Below the pieces are notes generated by a model. The model was given only the letters and a program-made list of their open reading frames with translations, searched no databases and was not told the DNA's origin. DNA of 64,000 bases from Paenibacillus polygoni (GTDB lineage: Bacteria; Bacillota; Bacilli; Paenibacillales; Paenibacillaceae), in assembly GCF_030263935.1 (NCBI RefSeq), contig NZ_CP127162.1, forward strand, positions 1,063,501-1,127,500, read 5' to 3'. Shown piece by piece: positions 1 to 11,101 of the stretch (position 1 is its first letter; each line of letters opens with the position of its first letter). Position numbers and translations under genes: made by a program.

Positions 1-149
1 CAAAATTTTTTATTTTATGATGCAGAGCAGGTGTTCGTGTGTTAAAAATCCTGATGTATCAACGAATTTCTGAGTTTAGCATTACCCTCACTTGAGGGGC
101 TTACAGGGATATCAGACGCATAAAATAGTTTACTCTATGTATTCAAACC

Positions 150-178
150 TTGCATTTTTGGTTACAGTTAAGTAGAAT
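150..178 (+). promoter_or_regulatory. Probable sigma-A promoter of the SleB-like gene
   Basis: TTGCAT (150-155), a 17-bp spacer and TAGAAT (173-178) form a good sigma-A promoter. An AGGAGG ribosome binding site at 193-198 precedes the ATG at 204. The first 149 bases hold no gene; a short CCCTC/GAGGG hairpin near 93-107 is the only structure I see there. Confidence 0.55.
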
Positions 179-203
179 TGTGCCGATATAACAGGAGGTT
201 ATT

Positions 204-1103
204 ATGAATACAAATAGAGAGACTCGCTGGGTAGCACCGCTCATGTATGTGCTGCTTGTGTTTATATTGGGGGCAAGCCTGATTACGAAGGCTGTTGAAG
301 TATATGGGGAAAGTACAACTCAGGGTAGTACGGAATCCGGAACTCCTATGAATCAAATAGCAGTAAATCATAACAGCAGGATGTACTCTGATCGGGACGG
401 AGTCGCTATGCTTACTTCCGTGACGGATTTTACAGGAGTAACCACTGTAACAACGGCACAGCTGACACAAGAATCAGGACGTTCGTCTTCGGAAGACCAT
501 GTCTTGCTCAAAACAGCTGCACTTTCGGCTGAAACGAATGCCCAAAATGAGAAAGAAGCGGAACGTAAGGCTCTAGAAGCCAAAAAAGAAGCACAAAGAA
601 AACTACGTGAACAACAAAAAGCAATTGCGTTAGCAAAAGAAAAAGAAAAACAAACTACTCCCCCAAAAACTCTATACTTTACCAAGACGGAATTACTAAC
701 CCAGGAGGAAAAAGACAAGGCCACCTGGAACTACAACGTCTCGGATAAAGAGCTGCTTATGCTACAAAAAATTGTCATGGCAGAAGCAGAAGGTGAACCG
801 TACGAAGGCAAAGTTGCAGTAGCTAACGTTGTCTTAAACCGGCTACGGTCAGCCAATTATCCCGATACCATTAAAGGCGTTATCTATCAAAAGTATCAAT
901 TTAGTCCCGTGGCGAACGGCCGAATGGACCGTGTGACGCCGAACGAGGACACCATTCGTGCTGTCAATGAAGCGCTCAACGGACGGAAAGAAGTGCCTGA
1001 CGAAACACTCTACTTCTTATCTATTACCCTAGCTGACGACTTAACAGTACATCATTCACAAATAAAAGTTAAGAGAATCGGAAATCATACATTTTATAAA
1101 TAA
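204..1103 (+). CDS. SleB-type cell wall hydrolase, membrane anchored
   Basis: The 299-residue protein starts at an ATG behind a strong AGGAGG site. Residues about 12-30 form a hydrophobic segment that could be a signal anchor. A charged Lys/Glu/Ala-rich helical stretch follows (about 110-150), and the C-terminal 120 residues match the SleB/CwlJ hydrolase fold: the conserved IVMAEAEGEPYEGKVAVANV block, a VLNR motif and a QFSPV segment are visible. Proteins of this family cleave peptidoglycan, often cortex during germination. This one lacks an obvious N-terminal peptidoglycan-binding domain, so it may be a vegetative or sporulation lytic enzyme rather than SleB itself. It stands alone, with its own promoter, upstream of an unrelated hydrolase. 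Confidence 0.85.
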   Translation: MNTNRETRWVAPLMYVLLVFILGASLITKAVEVYGESTTQGSTESGTPMNQIAVNHNSRMYSDRDGVAMLTSVTDFTGVTTVTTAQLTQESGRSSSEDHVLLKTAALSAETNAQNEKEAERKALEAKKEAQRKLREQQKAIALAKEKEKQTTPPKTLYFTKTELLTQEEKDKATWNYNVSDKELLMLQKIVMAEAEGEPYEGKVAVANVVLNRLRSANYPDTIKGVIYQKYQFSPVANGRMDRVTPNEDTIRAVNEALNGRKEVPDETLYFLSITLADDLTVHHSQIKVKRIGNHTFYK

Positions 1104-1180
1104 GCTCCAAAAGTGATATACTAGAAAGATAGTTCCTTTAAGAAATGTTCATTTCTACTGACTAGGAGGCGTATCACTCT

Positions 1181-1864
1181 ATGAAAATCACATATTATGG
1201 ACACTCATGTATCCTTGTTGAAGAAGCAGGCAAACGTGTTATTATTGATCCTTTTTTAACAGGGAATCCTACCGCTAAAATAGCTGCTGAAGACGTCAAA
1301 GTAGATGCAGTGCTGCTAACACATGGCCACTCGGATCACTTCGGTGATACACTCACGATCGCTAAACAGAATGATTGCCCCGTTGTAGCGGTCTATGAAT
1401 TAGCAGAGTATTGCCAGAGTCAAGGAGTACAAGTACAACATATGAATATTGGCGGGAGCTGCCAGTTTGATGGTTTCAAAGTGAAGTATACGCTCGCCTT
1501 CCATAGTTCCTCTCTTGAAGTGAACGGGACAACCGTATATATGGGACAGCCTGCGGGAATCCTGTTAACGATGGGTGATAAAACGATCTACCATGCAGGA
1601 GATACAGCACTTTTCGGTGATATGAAAATCATCGGTGAAATGAACGATATTGATACAGCGATCCTGCCAATCGGTGATGTGCTAACAATGGGTCCTGAGG
1701 ATGCTGCAATCGCCGCTGAATGGCTGAGAGCAAAAAAGGTCATTCCAGTTCATTACAACACCTTCCCGTTTATTAAACAGGATGCAAATTCGTTTACTGA
1801 GCTTCTAGAGCCCAAAGGGATAGTAGGAGTCGCTTTAGAGCCGGGGGCTAGTACAGAAATTTAG
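1181..1864 (+). CDS. UPF0173 family metal-dependent hydrolase
   Basis: The 227-residue protein has the metallo-beta-lactamase fold of the UPF0173 (YtkL-like) family. The early YYGHS motif, the metal-binding THGHSDHFGD motif (about residues 47-56), a HAGDTALF motif near residue 140 and the late PVHYNTFP motif are all present. Substrate is unknown for the family; the residues needed to bind two metals are intact. The start has an AGGAGG site eleven bases upstream. It is followed by a strong terminator, so it is probably transcribed alone or by read-through from the preceding hydrolase gene. Confidence 0.88.
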   Translation: MKITYYGHSCILVEEAGKRVIIDPFLTGNPTAKIAAEDVKVDAVLLTHGHSDHFGDTLTIAKQNDCPVVAVYELAEYCQSQGVQVQHMNIGGSCQFDGFKVKYTLAFHSSSLEVNGTTVYMGQPAGILLTMGDKTIYHAGDTALFGDMKIIGEMNDIDTAILPIGDVLTMGPEDAAIAAEWLRAKKVIPVHYNTFPFIKQDANSFTELLEPKGIVGVALEPGASTEI

Positions 1865-1920
1865 TTCTTACTGAATCAATTTCACCATTTTCATGAGTTA
1901 TGATATTGATTAAATAGATA

Positions 1921-1984
1921 AGAAAGAGCTGCTTATGATCTTGCTGGGTAAGCCGGATGGTGAGCTGCTCTTTCTTTTTTTTTG
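1921..1984 (+). terminator. Intrinsic terminator after the UPF0173 gene
   Basis: AGAAAGAGC (1921-1929) pairs with GCTCTTTCT (1967-1975), and the pairing can be extended with one mismatch. A run of Ts follows directly. Confidence 0.8.
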
Positions 1985-2001
1985 ATTATGTAATTTTTTT
2001 C

Positions 2002-2030
2002 TTGCCAATAGAACAGAAAAGTGGTAAAGT
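2002..2030 (+). promoter_or_regulatory. Promoter of the TetR regulator gene
   Basis: TTGCCA (2002-2007), 17 bp, TAAAGT (2025-2030). It lies about 60 bp upstream of the TetR start codon. Confidence 0.5.
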
Positions 2031-2092
2031 GATTTTTGACCGAATGACTGAATTGGATTTATAGTCAATTAGAGATTAGAGGAGGAGAGGCA

Positions 2093-2680
2093 ATGGCTCC
2101 GATAGATCGTCGCAAACAAATACTCAAAGCAGCAGCGAAGTCCTTTGCTTTGTTTGGTTATAAAGCAACGACGATGGATCAGGTGGCGAAGATTGCGAAT
2201 GTAGGTAAGGGAACAATCTACACCTTTTTTACCAATAAGGAAGAATTGTTCGATGAGATTTTGCATGAAGTCATTATAGAAATGAAAAATGTGGCAGAGA
2301 GAGAATTAGATCATGAGCAGACGTTTTTTAATAACTTGTTTCGAATATTAGATTCCTTACTTGAGTTCAGAGAGCAGCATGATCTGCTCATTAAGCTTTC
2401 TCAAGAAGTGAGGGAGTTTGGAACACTGCAGGCAAAAACGGGCAATGCCAAGGTGGAAGGTGTAATCACAGGTTATCTCGAGAAAGAACTTCGCTTAGCG
2501 CAAGAAAAGGGAGAGATAAAACCTTGTGATCCAAAAGTAGCGTCTTTCATTATGTTTAAGATCTACATTGCACTTACTTCGGATTGGAGTCATGGGAATG
2601 ATCCTCTCAGCAAAGAAGAAATTAAGCAGTATATTGAGTTGTTTTTGGTGCATGGACTAGTGCCAGATCTTCCAGTATAA
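2093..2680 (+). CDS. yhgD: TetR/AcrR family transcriptional regulator (YhgD-like)
   Basis: The 195-residue protein has an N-terminal TetR helix-turn-helix (residues about 8-54, with FGYKATTMDQVAKIANVGKG) and a variable all-helical ligand-binding C-terminal part. The start is fixed by GGAGGAG seven bases before the ATG. It sits directly upstream of, and in the same direction as, the YhgE/Pip gene, the arrangement of yhgD-yhgE in B. subtilis. It most likely represses itself and yhgE in response to an unknown membrane-active ligand; this role is inferred from the pairing. Confidence 0.82.
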   Translation: MAPIDRRKQILKAAAKSFALFGYKATTMDQVAKIANVGKGTIYTFFTNKEELFDEILHEVIIEMKNVAERELDHEQTFFNNLFRILDSLLEFREQHDLLIKLSQEVREFGTLQAKTGNAKVEGVITGYLEKELRLAQEKGEIKPCDPKVASFIMFKIYIALTSDWSHGNDPLSKEEIKQYIELFLVHGLVPDLPV

Positions 2681-2692
2681 AAATACTTACGG

Positions 2693-2739
2693 AAAGCCGG
2701 CTGCGATATATAGTAGATAGATAGAAATAGCCGGCTTTT
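2693..2739 (+). terminator. Hairpin between the TetR and yhgE genes
   Basis: AAAGCCGGCT (2693-2702) is perfectly complementary to AGCCGGCTTT (2729-2738). The T-tract is only four bases and is followed by As, so termination may be partial. Confidence 0.5.
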
Positions 2740-2922
2740 AAAAAAACTTCCCTGAGACAAAGTAGAAAGTATGCGATAAAACAAAAAAATGTTTCATTGC
2801 TCAGGTAGAGGATTATATAAATAATGCAGTAACTAGGTTGTATCTTTGAAAAAGCATAGGAGAAAGGTTATTTTTTTTCATCTCATATGACTATTTGGGG
2901 AAAACAGTCATGAAGTTCGCGC

Positions 2923-2955
2923 TTTCATTTTTCATACTGCGCTTATGAAATGAAA
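2923..2955. promoter_or_regulatory. Imperfect inverted repeat upstream of yhgE
   Basis: TTTCATTTTTCATA and TATGAAATGAAA flank CTGCGCT in the otherwise gene-free 327-bp gap before yhgE. It is a candidate operator for the adjacent TetR protein. No convincing -35/-10 pair was seen next to it. Confidence 0.3.
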
Positions 2956-3007
2956 TGACAACTAGAAAGTTCGAAGTGAGATAGCGTAAAGGGAGAGAAA
3001 GAAGTAA

Positions 3008-5470
3008 ATGAAGACATTATCCGTATTTTTTCAAGATGTATGGCGAGCACTGAAGAACCCCAAAGTTCTTATTCCGCTCATCGCAGTGATGCTGATTCCT
3101 ATTCTGTATACAGGCGTATATCTTACCGCCTTTTGGGATCCTTACGGCAAGCTGGATACACTGCCTATAGCGGTGGTGAATCAGGATCAGGGTGCTGAAT
3201 TTGAAGGCAAGCAGCTTCAGATCGGCGAAGATCTCATCGAGGAACTGAAAGAAGGACAAGATTTCAATTGGCAGTTTGTTGATCTCGATGAGGCAAGACA
3301 AGGAATGGATAATAACGAGTACTATATGATGATTACCATTCCAGAAGATTTTTCACAAAAAGCAACGACATTAATGGATGATGAACCAAATCCTTCTGAA
3401 CTGATCTATGAACCAAATGCGAGCTATAACTTTGTTGGAGCTCAGATTGGTGACACGGCAATGAAGGAAATCAGCAAGAAGGTATCTGCTGCGGTAACCG
3501 AATCCTATACAGAGACGCTGCTTGATAAATTCACAGAAGTAGCGGATGGATTCGAAGAAGCAGGAGATGGAGCAACCAAAATTAATGACGGTGCCGGTGA
3601 ACTGAATGATGGGGCGCTGACCCTTCAAGAAAATCTTCAGAAACTGACAGACGGAACGCTGGAACTAAAAGAAGGCATTGCTCCACTTGCAGACGGGGTC
3701 AAAACCTTGGATGATGGAGCGGGTCAATTAAGTTCAGGTGCGAGTGATCTTTCTTCAGGACTTTCTCAGCTCGTTGATGCAGAAGGCCAGCTGGCTGGCG
3801 GAATTGGACAGCTTCAGGATGGTGCGGGTAAGCTAAAGGACGGTATTGAAAGTTCTCGTGAAGGTGCAGGCAAGCTTAGTACGGGTCTTTCTGCTGCGTC
3901 GGATGGTGCGGACTCCCTAGTATCCGGTCTTGAAGATGCATCGGCAGGAAGTGAAAAACTAGTAGCTGGACTTACTGCTACCGAAGCAGGTGCCAGCAAA
4001 CTTTCAGATGGACTAAAAAGTGCAGCTGGAGGAAGTGAGCAACTTGTAGGTGGTCTCACTGCATCACAAGCGGCTAGTAAGCAAATAGCTGAGGGTGCAC
4101 AAGGTGTAGCAGCTGGAATTAAACAGCTGACTGAACAGAGTCCAGAACTCGCAGCAATTCCTGAGGTGCAAAAGCTGCTTGCAGCGAGCCAGGCTGTTGC
4201 AGAGGGAAGCAGTGAGCTTAGTGAAGGACAAAGTAAGCTCTTAAGTGGAGCACAGGCTCTGAATGAGGGGAATTCACAGTTATCCTCAGGAGCGGACGAA
4301 CTTCTTGCAGCTCAGAAGCAATTACTTAATGGAGCGCAGTCTCTTAATGACGGACACGGACAGCTGTTAAGCGGAGCACAAAAGCTTGCTGATGTCCAGA
4401 AACAATTAGCAGAAGGGGCAAGTACCCTTGCTGCAGGTCAAGATCAGCTTCTCGCAGGGGCGGATCAGTTATATAGCGGTCAAGGAGAACTTTCTAGTAA
4501 TATGAACTTGTTCGGAGAAAAATTAAGTGAAGCAGCAACGGGAAGCAGCAAACTCAGCTCAGGTGCAGCCGATCTTAAAACAGGAACAAGTACGCTTGCT
4601 GGCGGTGTAGGTGAACTTACTGGAGGGGTAGATACTCTGGCAGACGGTTCTGTAAAACTTACGGATGGTGCAGGCGAACTTCATGATGGATTGACAGAAT
4701 TGAAAGACGGATCAGAAGAGCTTGCAGATAAGCTTAACGATGCGGCTGACGAGACTGCAGAGATGAAAGGCAAAGACGATAGTTTTGTTGATATGTTCGC
4801 GGAGCCGGTTCAAACCGTAGAGAATGAATCAAGACTCGTTTCGAATTACGGAACAGGACTGACACCTTACTTTATGTCGATCGGATTATTTGTAGGTGCA
4901 TTGATTTCAACCATCGTGATGAACATGCGTGAAACGAGTGTACCAGGTGCAACGCCTTGGGCACGCTTTGTGAGCCGGTTCTTTGCTTTTGCAGGAATGA
5001 GTGTTATTCAAGCCATTGCAATCGCTACGTTTATGATCTATGGGTTACACCTTGAAGTACAGAGTGTTCCTTATTTCTATCTGTTCTCCATCATCACAGG
5101 TATTGCTTCTATGATGATTGTTCAGGCACTCGTAACTTGGCTGGATCTAGTGGGACGTTATCTTGCGATCGTTCTACTCGTACTTCAACTTGCTACAAGT
5201 GGCGGTACATTCCCGCTTGAAACACTGCCAAGTTGGATGAGTCCAATTAGTCATTTGTTGCCGATGTACCACAGCGTTGTCGGTTACCGTGCTGTAGTGA
5301 TGAGCGGAAACTATGATCTAATGTGGAAACAAGCTGAAATGTTAAGTGTTTATGCTGTAGTGGGCGTGTTATTAACACTCGGATACTTCTTATGGAGCGG
5401 TACTAAAAAAAGTAAGGATCAATCAGAAAATCAAAACCATACGCACAGTGGTGAAGCACTGACCGCATGA
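3008..5470 (+). CDS. yhgE: YhgE/Pip family membrane protein
   Basis: The 820-residue protein has the YhgE/Pip layout: one N-terminal membrane helix (about residues 18-40), a long extracellular part, and a C-terminal ABC-2-like block of about five helices (from about residue 620). The extracellular part from about residue 185 to 590 is built of many short units of the form L-x-x-G-A-x-x-L with Gly-Ala-Ser, typical of a long continuous helical or coiled rod. Relatives include lactococcal Pip (phage receptor) and proteins linked to membrane stress or surface export; the transported substrate is not known. It lies downstream of a TetR gene as in B. subtilis and ends in a strong terminator. Confidence 0.85.
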   Translation: MKTLSVFFQDVWRALKNPKVLIPLIAVMLIPILYTGVYLTAFWDPYGKLDTLPIAVVNQDQGAEFEGKQLQIGEDLIEELKEGQDFNWQFVDLDEARQGMDNNEYYMMITIPEDFSQKATTLMDDEPNPSELIYEPNASYNFVGAQIGDTAMKEISKKVSAAVTESYTETLLDKFTEVADGFEEAGDGATKINDGAGELNDGALTLQENLQKLTDGTLELKEGIAPLADGVKTLDDGAGQLSSGASDLSSGLSQLVDAEGQLAGGIGQLQDGAGKLKDGIESSREGAGKLSTGLSAASDGADSLVSGLEDASAGSEKLVAGLTATEAGASKLSDGLKSAAGGSEQLVGGLTASQAASKQIAEGAQGVAAGIKQLTEQSPELAAIPEVQKLLAASQAVAEGSSELSEGQSKLLSGAQALNEGNSQLSSGADELLAAQKQLLNGAQSLNDGHGQLLSGAQKLADVQKQLAEGASTLAAGQDQLLAGADQLYSGQGELSSNMNLFGEKLSEAATGSSKLSSGAADLKTGTSTLAGGVGELTGGVDTLADGSVKLTDGAGELHDGLTELKDGSEELADKLNDAADETAEMKGKDDSFVDMFAEPVQTVENESRLVSNYGTGLTPYFMSIGLFVGALISTIVMNMRETSVPGATPWARFVSRFFAFAGMSVIQAIAIATFMIYGLHLEVQSVPYFYLFSIITGIASMMIVQALVTWLDLVGRYLAIVLLVLQLATSGGTFPLETLPSWMSPISHLLPMYHSVVGYRAVVMSGNYDLMWKQAEMLSVYAVVGVLLTLGYFLWSGTKKSKDQSENQNHTHSGEALTA

Positions 5471-5567
5471 TGAAGCAATTCAAAATAGTAATATCAAAAA
5501 AATATGGAATACACCCATAATACAGCCTATCATAGATAGACTTGTTTGAAAGTGTTTCTTGTCACAC

Positions 5568-5600
5568 AAAGCCCCGCCTTCCATAAGAAGGCGGGGCTTT
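5568..5600 (+). terminator. Strong intrinsic terminator after yhgE
   Basis: AAAGCCCCGCCTTC (5568-5581), loop CATAA, GAAGGCGGGGCTTT (5587-5600). The stem is perfect over 14 bp and followed by TCTAATTT. Confidence 0.85.
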
Positions 5601-5801
5601 CTAATTTCTGAAAGATTGTACAAATTTTCAGAGTATTGGTCCATTCAAATATAACACCGTTATGGCAAATAATTAAGAACAATATATAGAGTTTATAGGG
5701 AATGAGCAGGAATAAAAGATCGAAGAAAATACCGGGAAAAACATCGGTATATTGGGGAATAAACACAAATTTTTTCTTATGACGACCATAGAAATTTTAA
5801 A

Positions 5802-5831
5802 TTGCACCGAGTTTACACTCGATGTTAAAAT
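5802..5831 (+). promoter_or_regulatory. Candidate gltB promoter
   Basis: TTGCAC (5802-5807) with TAAAAT (5826-5831) at 18 bp. A small CGAG/CTCG hairpin lies in the spacer. This would give a leader of about 125 nt before the gltB start. The rest of the 5603-5963 gap is AT-rich and shows no gene. Confidence 0.4.
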
Positions 5832-5963
5832 GAGGAAACTATATGACCTTTGATCTTCTAATACGGACTATATATTCCCCTTCCTCATTCCCTTTGTCCC
5901 TTCGTCATTTTTCGCTTATCACGGATGTTCCTAAAATTCATGATCATAGAAAGGTTGCGTTCC

Positions 5964-8900
5964 ATGAGACAGACTGGATTACCTCCAAAACAGGGGCTTT
6001 ATGACCCGCAGTTCGAGAAAGACGCTTGTGGTATGGGGTTTGTAGCTAATATTAAAGGGGCTCCCTCTCACGATATTGTGAGTCAAGCTTTGACGATGCT
6101 GAGTAACATGGAGCATCGCGGAGGACAAGGGAGTGAGCCAAATTCAGGTGACGGAGCCGGAATTTTAATTCAGATCCCTCATCAGTTTTTTGCAGAAGAA
6201 GCACAGCGGCTAGGATATGAGCTCCCAGAGCCAGATCATTATGGTGTAGGGATGATTTTCACCTCACGTAACGAAGAGGTTCGCGAGGAGCATTTGGATA
6301 TTCTGCGCAAGATTGTAGAAGATGAGGGACAGCAGTATCTTGGTGTTCGTGAAGTCCCCACATACGATGGAATGCTCGGCAGATCAGCGCTTGCTGCGAA
6401 GCCTTATGTATGTCAGGTGTTCATTGGCACGAACGAGGAGAAGCTGAGCGGACTGGAACTCGAACGGAAGCTGTATATTATTCGCCGCCGCGCAGAGCAG
6501 CAGATTCGGTATGCTGACCAGGTAAGAGACGCAGAAGCATTTTATATTCCAAGTATGTCTTGTCGTAAGATTGTATATAAAGGCATGCTGACCACTGAGC
6601 AGGTAGGTCAGTTCTATCTTGAACTGCAAGATGAACGGGTAGAATCAGCAATGGCACTGCTGCACTCTCGTTTTAGTACCAATACCTTCCCAAGCTGGGA
6701 GCGAGCGCATCCGTATCGGTACATGATTCACAATGGTGAGATCAACACGATGCGAGGTAACGTTAACTGGATGCATGCACGTCAGTCCCTGTTTGAGAGC
6801 GAACTGTTCGGAGAAGACTTATCCAAAGTAAAACCTGTCATTAACCCAGATGGTTCAGATACAGCAATGTTTGATAACACGCTTGAATTTCTATATTTAA
6901 GCGGACGTTCCCTGCCGCATGTCGCCATGATGATGGTGCCTGAACCTTGGAATAACGATGCTGGTATGGATGAAGATAAGAAGGCTTTCTATGAATATCA
7001 CAGTACTTTAATGGAACCATGGGATGGACCGGCTGCAATGGCCTTTACAGATGGAATCCAGATCGGAGCCATACTAGACCGTAATGGGCTGCGTCCTGCA
7101 AGGTATTATGTAACGAAAGATGACCGTATTGTGCTGTCTTCGGAAGTGGGAGTCCTTGATATTGCGCCAGAGAATATTCTGTACAAGGATAGATTACGCC
7201 CAGGGCGTATGCTTCTCGTGGATACTAAGGAAGGACGTATTATTTCGGACGATGAAGTGAAATCGCAGATTGCGTCCGAACAACCATATAAAGAATGGCT
7301 GGATGAGCATCTCGTCGATCTTCATGAGCTGCCTGATGCGCCGGAACCGCCAGAACCAAAACATGAGAATATCAATCAGCTTCAGCTGGCATTTGGATAT
7401 ACCTTTGAAGAGCTGCGTAAAGTTCTGGAGCCGATGGCTTCTACAGGAATGGAAGCAACCGGTTCCATGGGGTACGATGCACCCCTGGCCATATTATCAG
7501 ATCGCCCTCAGCGGCTTTATAACTATTTTAAACAGATGTTTGCTCAGGTTACCAATCCGCCAATTGATGCTTTGCGCGAGGAGATTGTCACTTCGACACT
7601 AACTACGATTGGTCCTGAACGTAACTTACTGCTGCCGGAACCCGAAAGTGCAAGACAGATTCGTGTATCTTCACCTATTCTCTCTAATGAGGAGTTTGCC
7701 AAACTCCGCCATATACGCAGACCCGGTTTCCGTTCCATGACGATTCCGATCTTCTTCCCTGCCAGTGAAGGTGCAGAGGGAATGAAGAAGGCGATGGATG
7801 TACTTTTTGAAGCAGCAGATCGTGTTATTGAGAAGGGGCATAATATTCTGATTCTCTCAGATCGGGGTGTAGATGCAGAGAATGCGGCTATTCCTGCGTT
7901 ACTCGCTGTCTCAGGTCTTCACCATCACCTGATTCGTCAAAAAACCCGTACGAAAGTCAGCATATTGCTGGAATCCGGTGAACCCCGTGATGTTCATCAT
8001 TATGCAGTCTTGCTAGGTTATGGTGTGAGTGCTGTAAATCCATATCTAGCATTCGAAACCATGGATGTGATGATCCAGCAAGGTATGCTGCGCGGAATTA
8101 CGCATGAGAAAGCAGTGAAAAACTACATTAAAGCAACGACAAAAGGGGTAGTAAAGATTTTATCCAAGATGGGAATCTCTACGATTCAATCCTACCGAGG
8201 TGCACAGATTTTTGAAGCAGTGGGACTGAAGAGTAATTTTGTCGATGAATACTTCACTTGGACACCTTCTCGCATCGGTGGTATTGGCCTCTCGGAGGTA
8301 GCAGCTGAGACACTAGTGCATCATGAGCGCGCATTTTCAGATAAAGATGGTAACGATAAAGTGCTGGATTCCGGAGGAGATTACCAGTGGCGCAGTGATG
8401 GAGAAGACCATTTATTTACGCCGCAGACGATTCATACGCTGCAGCACGCGGTTAGAACGGGAGATTATTCGCTGTATAAGAAATATGCAAAACTTGTCCA
8501 AGGTGAGAACGAGAAGAAACTTACCATTCGTTCGCTATTAAAATTTAAACCCGCAGGTCCAAGGGTTCCGCTTGAGGAAGTAGAGTCAGCTGAATCCATT
8601 ATGAGACGATTTAAGACAGGAGCTATGTCTTTTGGTTCCATTAGTAAAGAAGCTCATGAGGATTTAGCGATCGCAATGAACCGGGTTGGCGGTAAGAGTA
8701 ATACGGGAGAAGGGGGAGAAGATCCCGCTCGTTTTGTAAAAGACAGTAATGGAGACTCTCGACGCAGTGCGATTAAGCAGGTAGCTTCTGGACGTTTTGG
8801 AGTAACCTCGAATTATTTGGTAAATGCTGACGAGATTCAGATCAAAATGGCGCAAGGAGCGAAACCAGGAGAAGGCGGTCAGCTTCCAGGACGTAAAGTA

Positions 8901-10562
8901 TATCCATGGGTAGCTGAAGTCCGCGGCTCAACGCCGGGTGTAGGTCTTATTTCGCCTCCGCCGCATCATGATATTTACTCGATTGAAGATTTAGCAGAAC
9001 TGATCTATGACCTTAAGAATGCGAACCCTCGTGCAGATATTAATGTAAAGCTAGTATCCGAAGCCGGAGTAGGAACCATTGCAGCGGGCGTGGCTAAAGG
9101 ACGTGCAGATATTATTCTAGTCAGCGGATATGATGGAGGAACTGGGGCTTCCCCGCAAGGTTCCATTCGTCATGCTGGTATGCCTTGGGAGCTGGGACTC
9201 GCAGAGACGCATCAGACCCTGATGATCAATAATCTGCGTGACCGTGTTGTTCTGGAGACAGATGGTAAGATGCTAAGCGGCCGAGACTTAGCTGTGGCAG
9301 CCTTACTTGGAGCAGAAGAGTATGGATTCTCAACGGCTCCACTAGTTGCACTGGGCTGCATTATGATGCGTGTCTGTCAGATGGATACCTGCCCTGTAGG
9401 GGTAGCGACTCAGAATCCGGAACTTCGTAAGAACTATATGGGTGATCCAGCACACGTCGTGAACTTTATGCGTTTTGTTGCGGAAGATACAAGAGAGATT
9501 ATGGCGGAACTTGGTTTCCGTACGATCGAAGAGATGGTAGGCCGTACGGATTGTCTGGATGCGGAACATGCGGACAGCCACTGGAAGAAGAGCGGAATTG
9601 ATCTTTCGCTGCTCCTCCATGTGCCAGAACAAGCTGATGGAACAAACCGTGTACGTACTCAAAGACAGAATCATGGTCTAGAAGAGACCCTGGATATACA
9701 GAAACTTCTACCGATGGCTGCTCCCGCACTGGAGTCTGGCCAATTCGTAGAAGGTGTGCTTGGTATTACGAATGTGAATCGTGCAGTCGGAACCATCCTT
9801 GGCAGTGAAGTGACACGTAAATATGGCGCTGCAGGTCTTCCGGAAGATACAATTAAGTTCACGTTTATTGGATCGGCAGGTCAAAGTTTCGGTGCCTTTG
9901 TACCGAAAGGAATAACGCTTACGGTCGAAGGTGATTGTAATGACTATGTAGGGAAAGGTCTGTCTGGCGGCAAGTTGATTGTAAAGCCGTCGCCTCAGTC
10001 AACTTTCCCTGCGGAAGAGAACATCATTATCGGGAATACTGCACTTTACGGTTCGACAAGTGGAGAAGCCTATATCCGCGGCATTGCAGGAGAACGGTTT
10101 GCGGTTCGTAACTCAGGAGCTCGTGTAGTAGTTGAAGGAGTAGGAGATCACGGCTGTGAGTATATGACCGGGGGGCGTGTCGTTATCCTTGGGGATACAG
10201 GTCGTAACTTCGGAGCAGGGATGTCAGGCGGGATTGCTTACGTCTACGACTCAGACGGTACGTTCCTAAACCGTTGTAACCTCGAGATGGTTCTTCTGGA
10301 GCGAATCGAAGACACGACTGAAGCTGCGGTTTTGCATGGTATGATAAGCCGTCACGTAGAATATACGGGAAGTACAGTAGGTCAGCATATCCTAGATTAC
10401 TGGAAACAGGAGATTGGGTATTTTGTTCGGGTGATTCCAAAAGACTTCAAACGTATGCTGGAACAGATTGATAAAGTACAAGCGAATGGACTTACGGGAG
10501 ACGATGCTCTGCTTGCTGCTTTTGAAGCAAACATGCGTGAATTAACGAGAGCGGGACAGTAG
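5964..10562 (+). CDS. gltB: Glutamate synthase, large subunit
   Basis: This 1,532-residue protein makes glutamate from glutamine and 2-oxoglutarate. Domains in order: N-terminal class II amidotransferase, central domain, FMN-binding synthase domain (with the GGTGASP region), and the C-terminal GXGXG helix. The ATG at 5964 is preferred because GAAAGG lies nine bases upstream and puts the catalytic cysteine at residue 22 (ACGMGF), the expected N-terminal nucleophile after propeptide removal. The open frame begins earlier, at 5925. The 3Fe-4S cysteines are seen in the [15 protein letters not shown] segment. Length agrees with B. subtilis GltA (about 1,520). No small subunit or GltC-type regulator is adjacent, so the beta subunit must be encoded elsewhere. 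Confidence 0.95.
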   Translation: MRQTGLPPKQGLYDPQFEKDACGMGFVANIKGAPSHDIVSQALTMLSNMEHRGGQGSEPNSGDGAGILIQIPHQFFAEEAQRLGYELPEPDHYGVGMIFTSRNEEVREEHLDILRKIVEDEGQQYLGVREVPTYDGMLGRSALAAKPYVCQVFIGTNEEKLSGLELERKLYIIRRRAEQQIRYADQVRDAEAFYIPSMSCRKIVYKGMLTTEQVGQFYLELQDERVESAMALLHSRFSTNTFPSWERAHPYRYMIHNGEINTMRGNVNWMHARQSLFESELFGEDLSKVKPVINPDGSDTAMFDNTLEFLYLSGRSLPHVAMMMVPEPWNNDAGMDEDKKAFYEYHSTLMEPWDGPAAMAFTDGIQIGAILDRNGLRPARYYVTKDDRIVLSSEVGVLDIAPENILYKDRLRPGRMLLVDTKEGRIISDDEVKSQIASEQPYKEWLDEHLVDLHELPDAPEPPEPKHENINQLQLAFGYTFEELRKVLEPMASTGMEATGSMGYDAPLAILSDRPQRLYNYFKQMFAQVTNPPIDALREEIVTSTLTTIGPERNLLLPEPESARQIRVSSPILSNEEFAKLRHIRRPGFRSMTIPIFFPASEGAEGMKKAMDVLFEAADRVIEKGHNILILSDRGVDAENAAIPALLAVSGLHHHLIRQKTRTKVSILLESGEPRDVHHYAVLLGYGVSAVNPYLAFETMDVMIQQGMLRGITHEKAVKNYIKATTKGVVKILSKMGISTIQSYRGAQIFEAVGLKSNFVDEYFTWTPSRIGGIGLSEVAAETLVHHERAFSDKDGNDKVLDSGGDYQWRSDGEDHLFTPQTIHTLQHAVRTGDYSLYKKYAKLVQGENEKKLTIRSLLKFKPAGPRVPLEEVESAESIMRRFKTGAMSFGSISKEAHEDLAIAMNRVGGKSNTGEGGEDPARFVKDSNGDSRRSAIKQVASGRFGVTSNYLVNADEIQIKMAQGAKPGEGGQLPGRKVYPWVAEVRGSTPGVGLISPPPHHDIYSIEDLAELIYDLKNANPRADINVKLVSEAGVGTIAAGVAKGRADIILVSGYDGGTGASPQGSIRHAGMPWELGLAETHQTLMINNLRDRVVLETDGKMLSGRDLAVAALLGAEEYGFSTAPLVALGCIMMRVCQMDTCPVGVATQNPELRKNYMGDPAHVVNFMRFVAEDTREIMAELGFRTIEEMVGRTDCLDAEHADSHWKKSGIDLSLLLHVPEQADGTNRVRTQRQNHGLEETLDIQKLLPMAAPALESGQFVEGVLGITNVNRAVGTILGSEVTRKYGAAGLPEDTIKFTFIGSAGQSFGAFVPKGITLTVEGDCNDYVGKGLSGGKLIVKPSPQSTFPAEENIIIGNTALYGSTSGEAYIRGIAGERFAVRNSGARVVVEGVGDHGCEYMTGGRVVILGDTGRNFGAGMSGGIAYVYDSDGTFLNRCNLEMVLLERIEDTTEAAVLHGMISRHVEYTGSTVGQHILDYWKQEIGYFVRVIPKDFKRMLEQIDKVQANGLTGDDALLAAFEANMRELTRAGQ

Positions 10563-10611
10563 TAATTCAACATTATTTTAACAAGGTAATCCTTATTACA
10601 GACAGATTGAG

Positions 10612-10663
10612 AAAAAGACCTTAAAACTAGGACCTCTTGTTAGGTCGGTTTTAAGGTCTTTTT
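10612..10663 (+). terminator. Intrinsic terminator after gltB
   Basis: AAAAAGACCTTAAAAC (10612-10627) pairs perfectly with GTTTTAAGGTCTTTTT (10648-10663). Confidence 0.85.
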
Positions 10664-10816
10664 ATGTTTTCGACAAAAATAGAAGCAAAATCCCCTTAGA
10701 TTCTGCCATGAGACGACAACAAAAATAGGCTTATTTACGTATAATAGGTCTAGTGTTTCAGATCAATAAAAAATACATATATATTATAAATCTAAATAAA
10801 TGGAGTGGTTGTCGGC

Positions 10817-10969
10817 ATGAACATGGATTATCCAAGCAGGAACAATGATCAGAACTTAGAGCAGCAGGACAACCCGCGCAAACAAGTGGATATCATGGAA
10901 ATACTTAAGCAATGCGGTATTGATCCAAGTCATTGGGAATCCCTTGTGCTTCCAGAGAAAGATTCATAA
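10817..10969 (+). CDS. Small hypothetical protein, 50 residues
   Basis: An unlisted short gene. It starts at ATG with GGAG eleven bases upstream and encodes a polar 50-residue protein with a Gln/Asn-rich N-terminal half and a probable helical C-terminal half (VDIMEILKQCGIDPSHWESL). A TATAAT at 10740-10745 may be its -10 box, although the -35 is poor. It is bounded by the gltB terminator on one side and a near-perfect hairpin on the other, which supports an independent transcription unit. I do not recognise the family. Confidence 0.55.
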   Translation: MNMDYPSRNNDQNLEQQDNPRKQVDIMEILKQCGIDPSHWESLVLPEKDS

Positions 10970-11021
10970 GAGCCCGTCAAGAACGGATTCTGCTCAACTA
11001 CAATAGAGAAACCATACACAA

Positions 11022-11076
11022 AAAGAATAGCTGCAAAATATTGGCTGGAGTCAGCAATATTTTGCAGCTATTCTTT
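11022..11076. terminator. Bidirectional terminator between the small ORF and the XRE gene
   Basis: A 25-bp stem, AAAGAATAGCTGCAAAATAT... (from 11022) against its complement ending at 11076, has one bulged G. It has A and T tracts on both sides and sits between convergent genes. Confidence 0.85.
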
Positions 11077-11101
11077 CTATACCTTATGACTCAGAAATAA
11101 G

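Noticed and set aside
7270..7602. 110-codon plus-strand frame inside gltB
   Set aside because: Completely internal to gltB in another frame, with no ribosome binding site.
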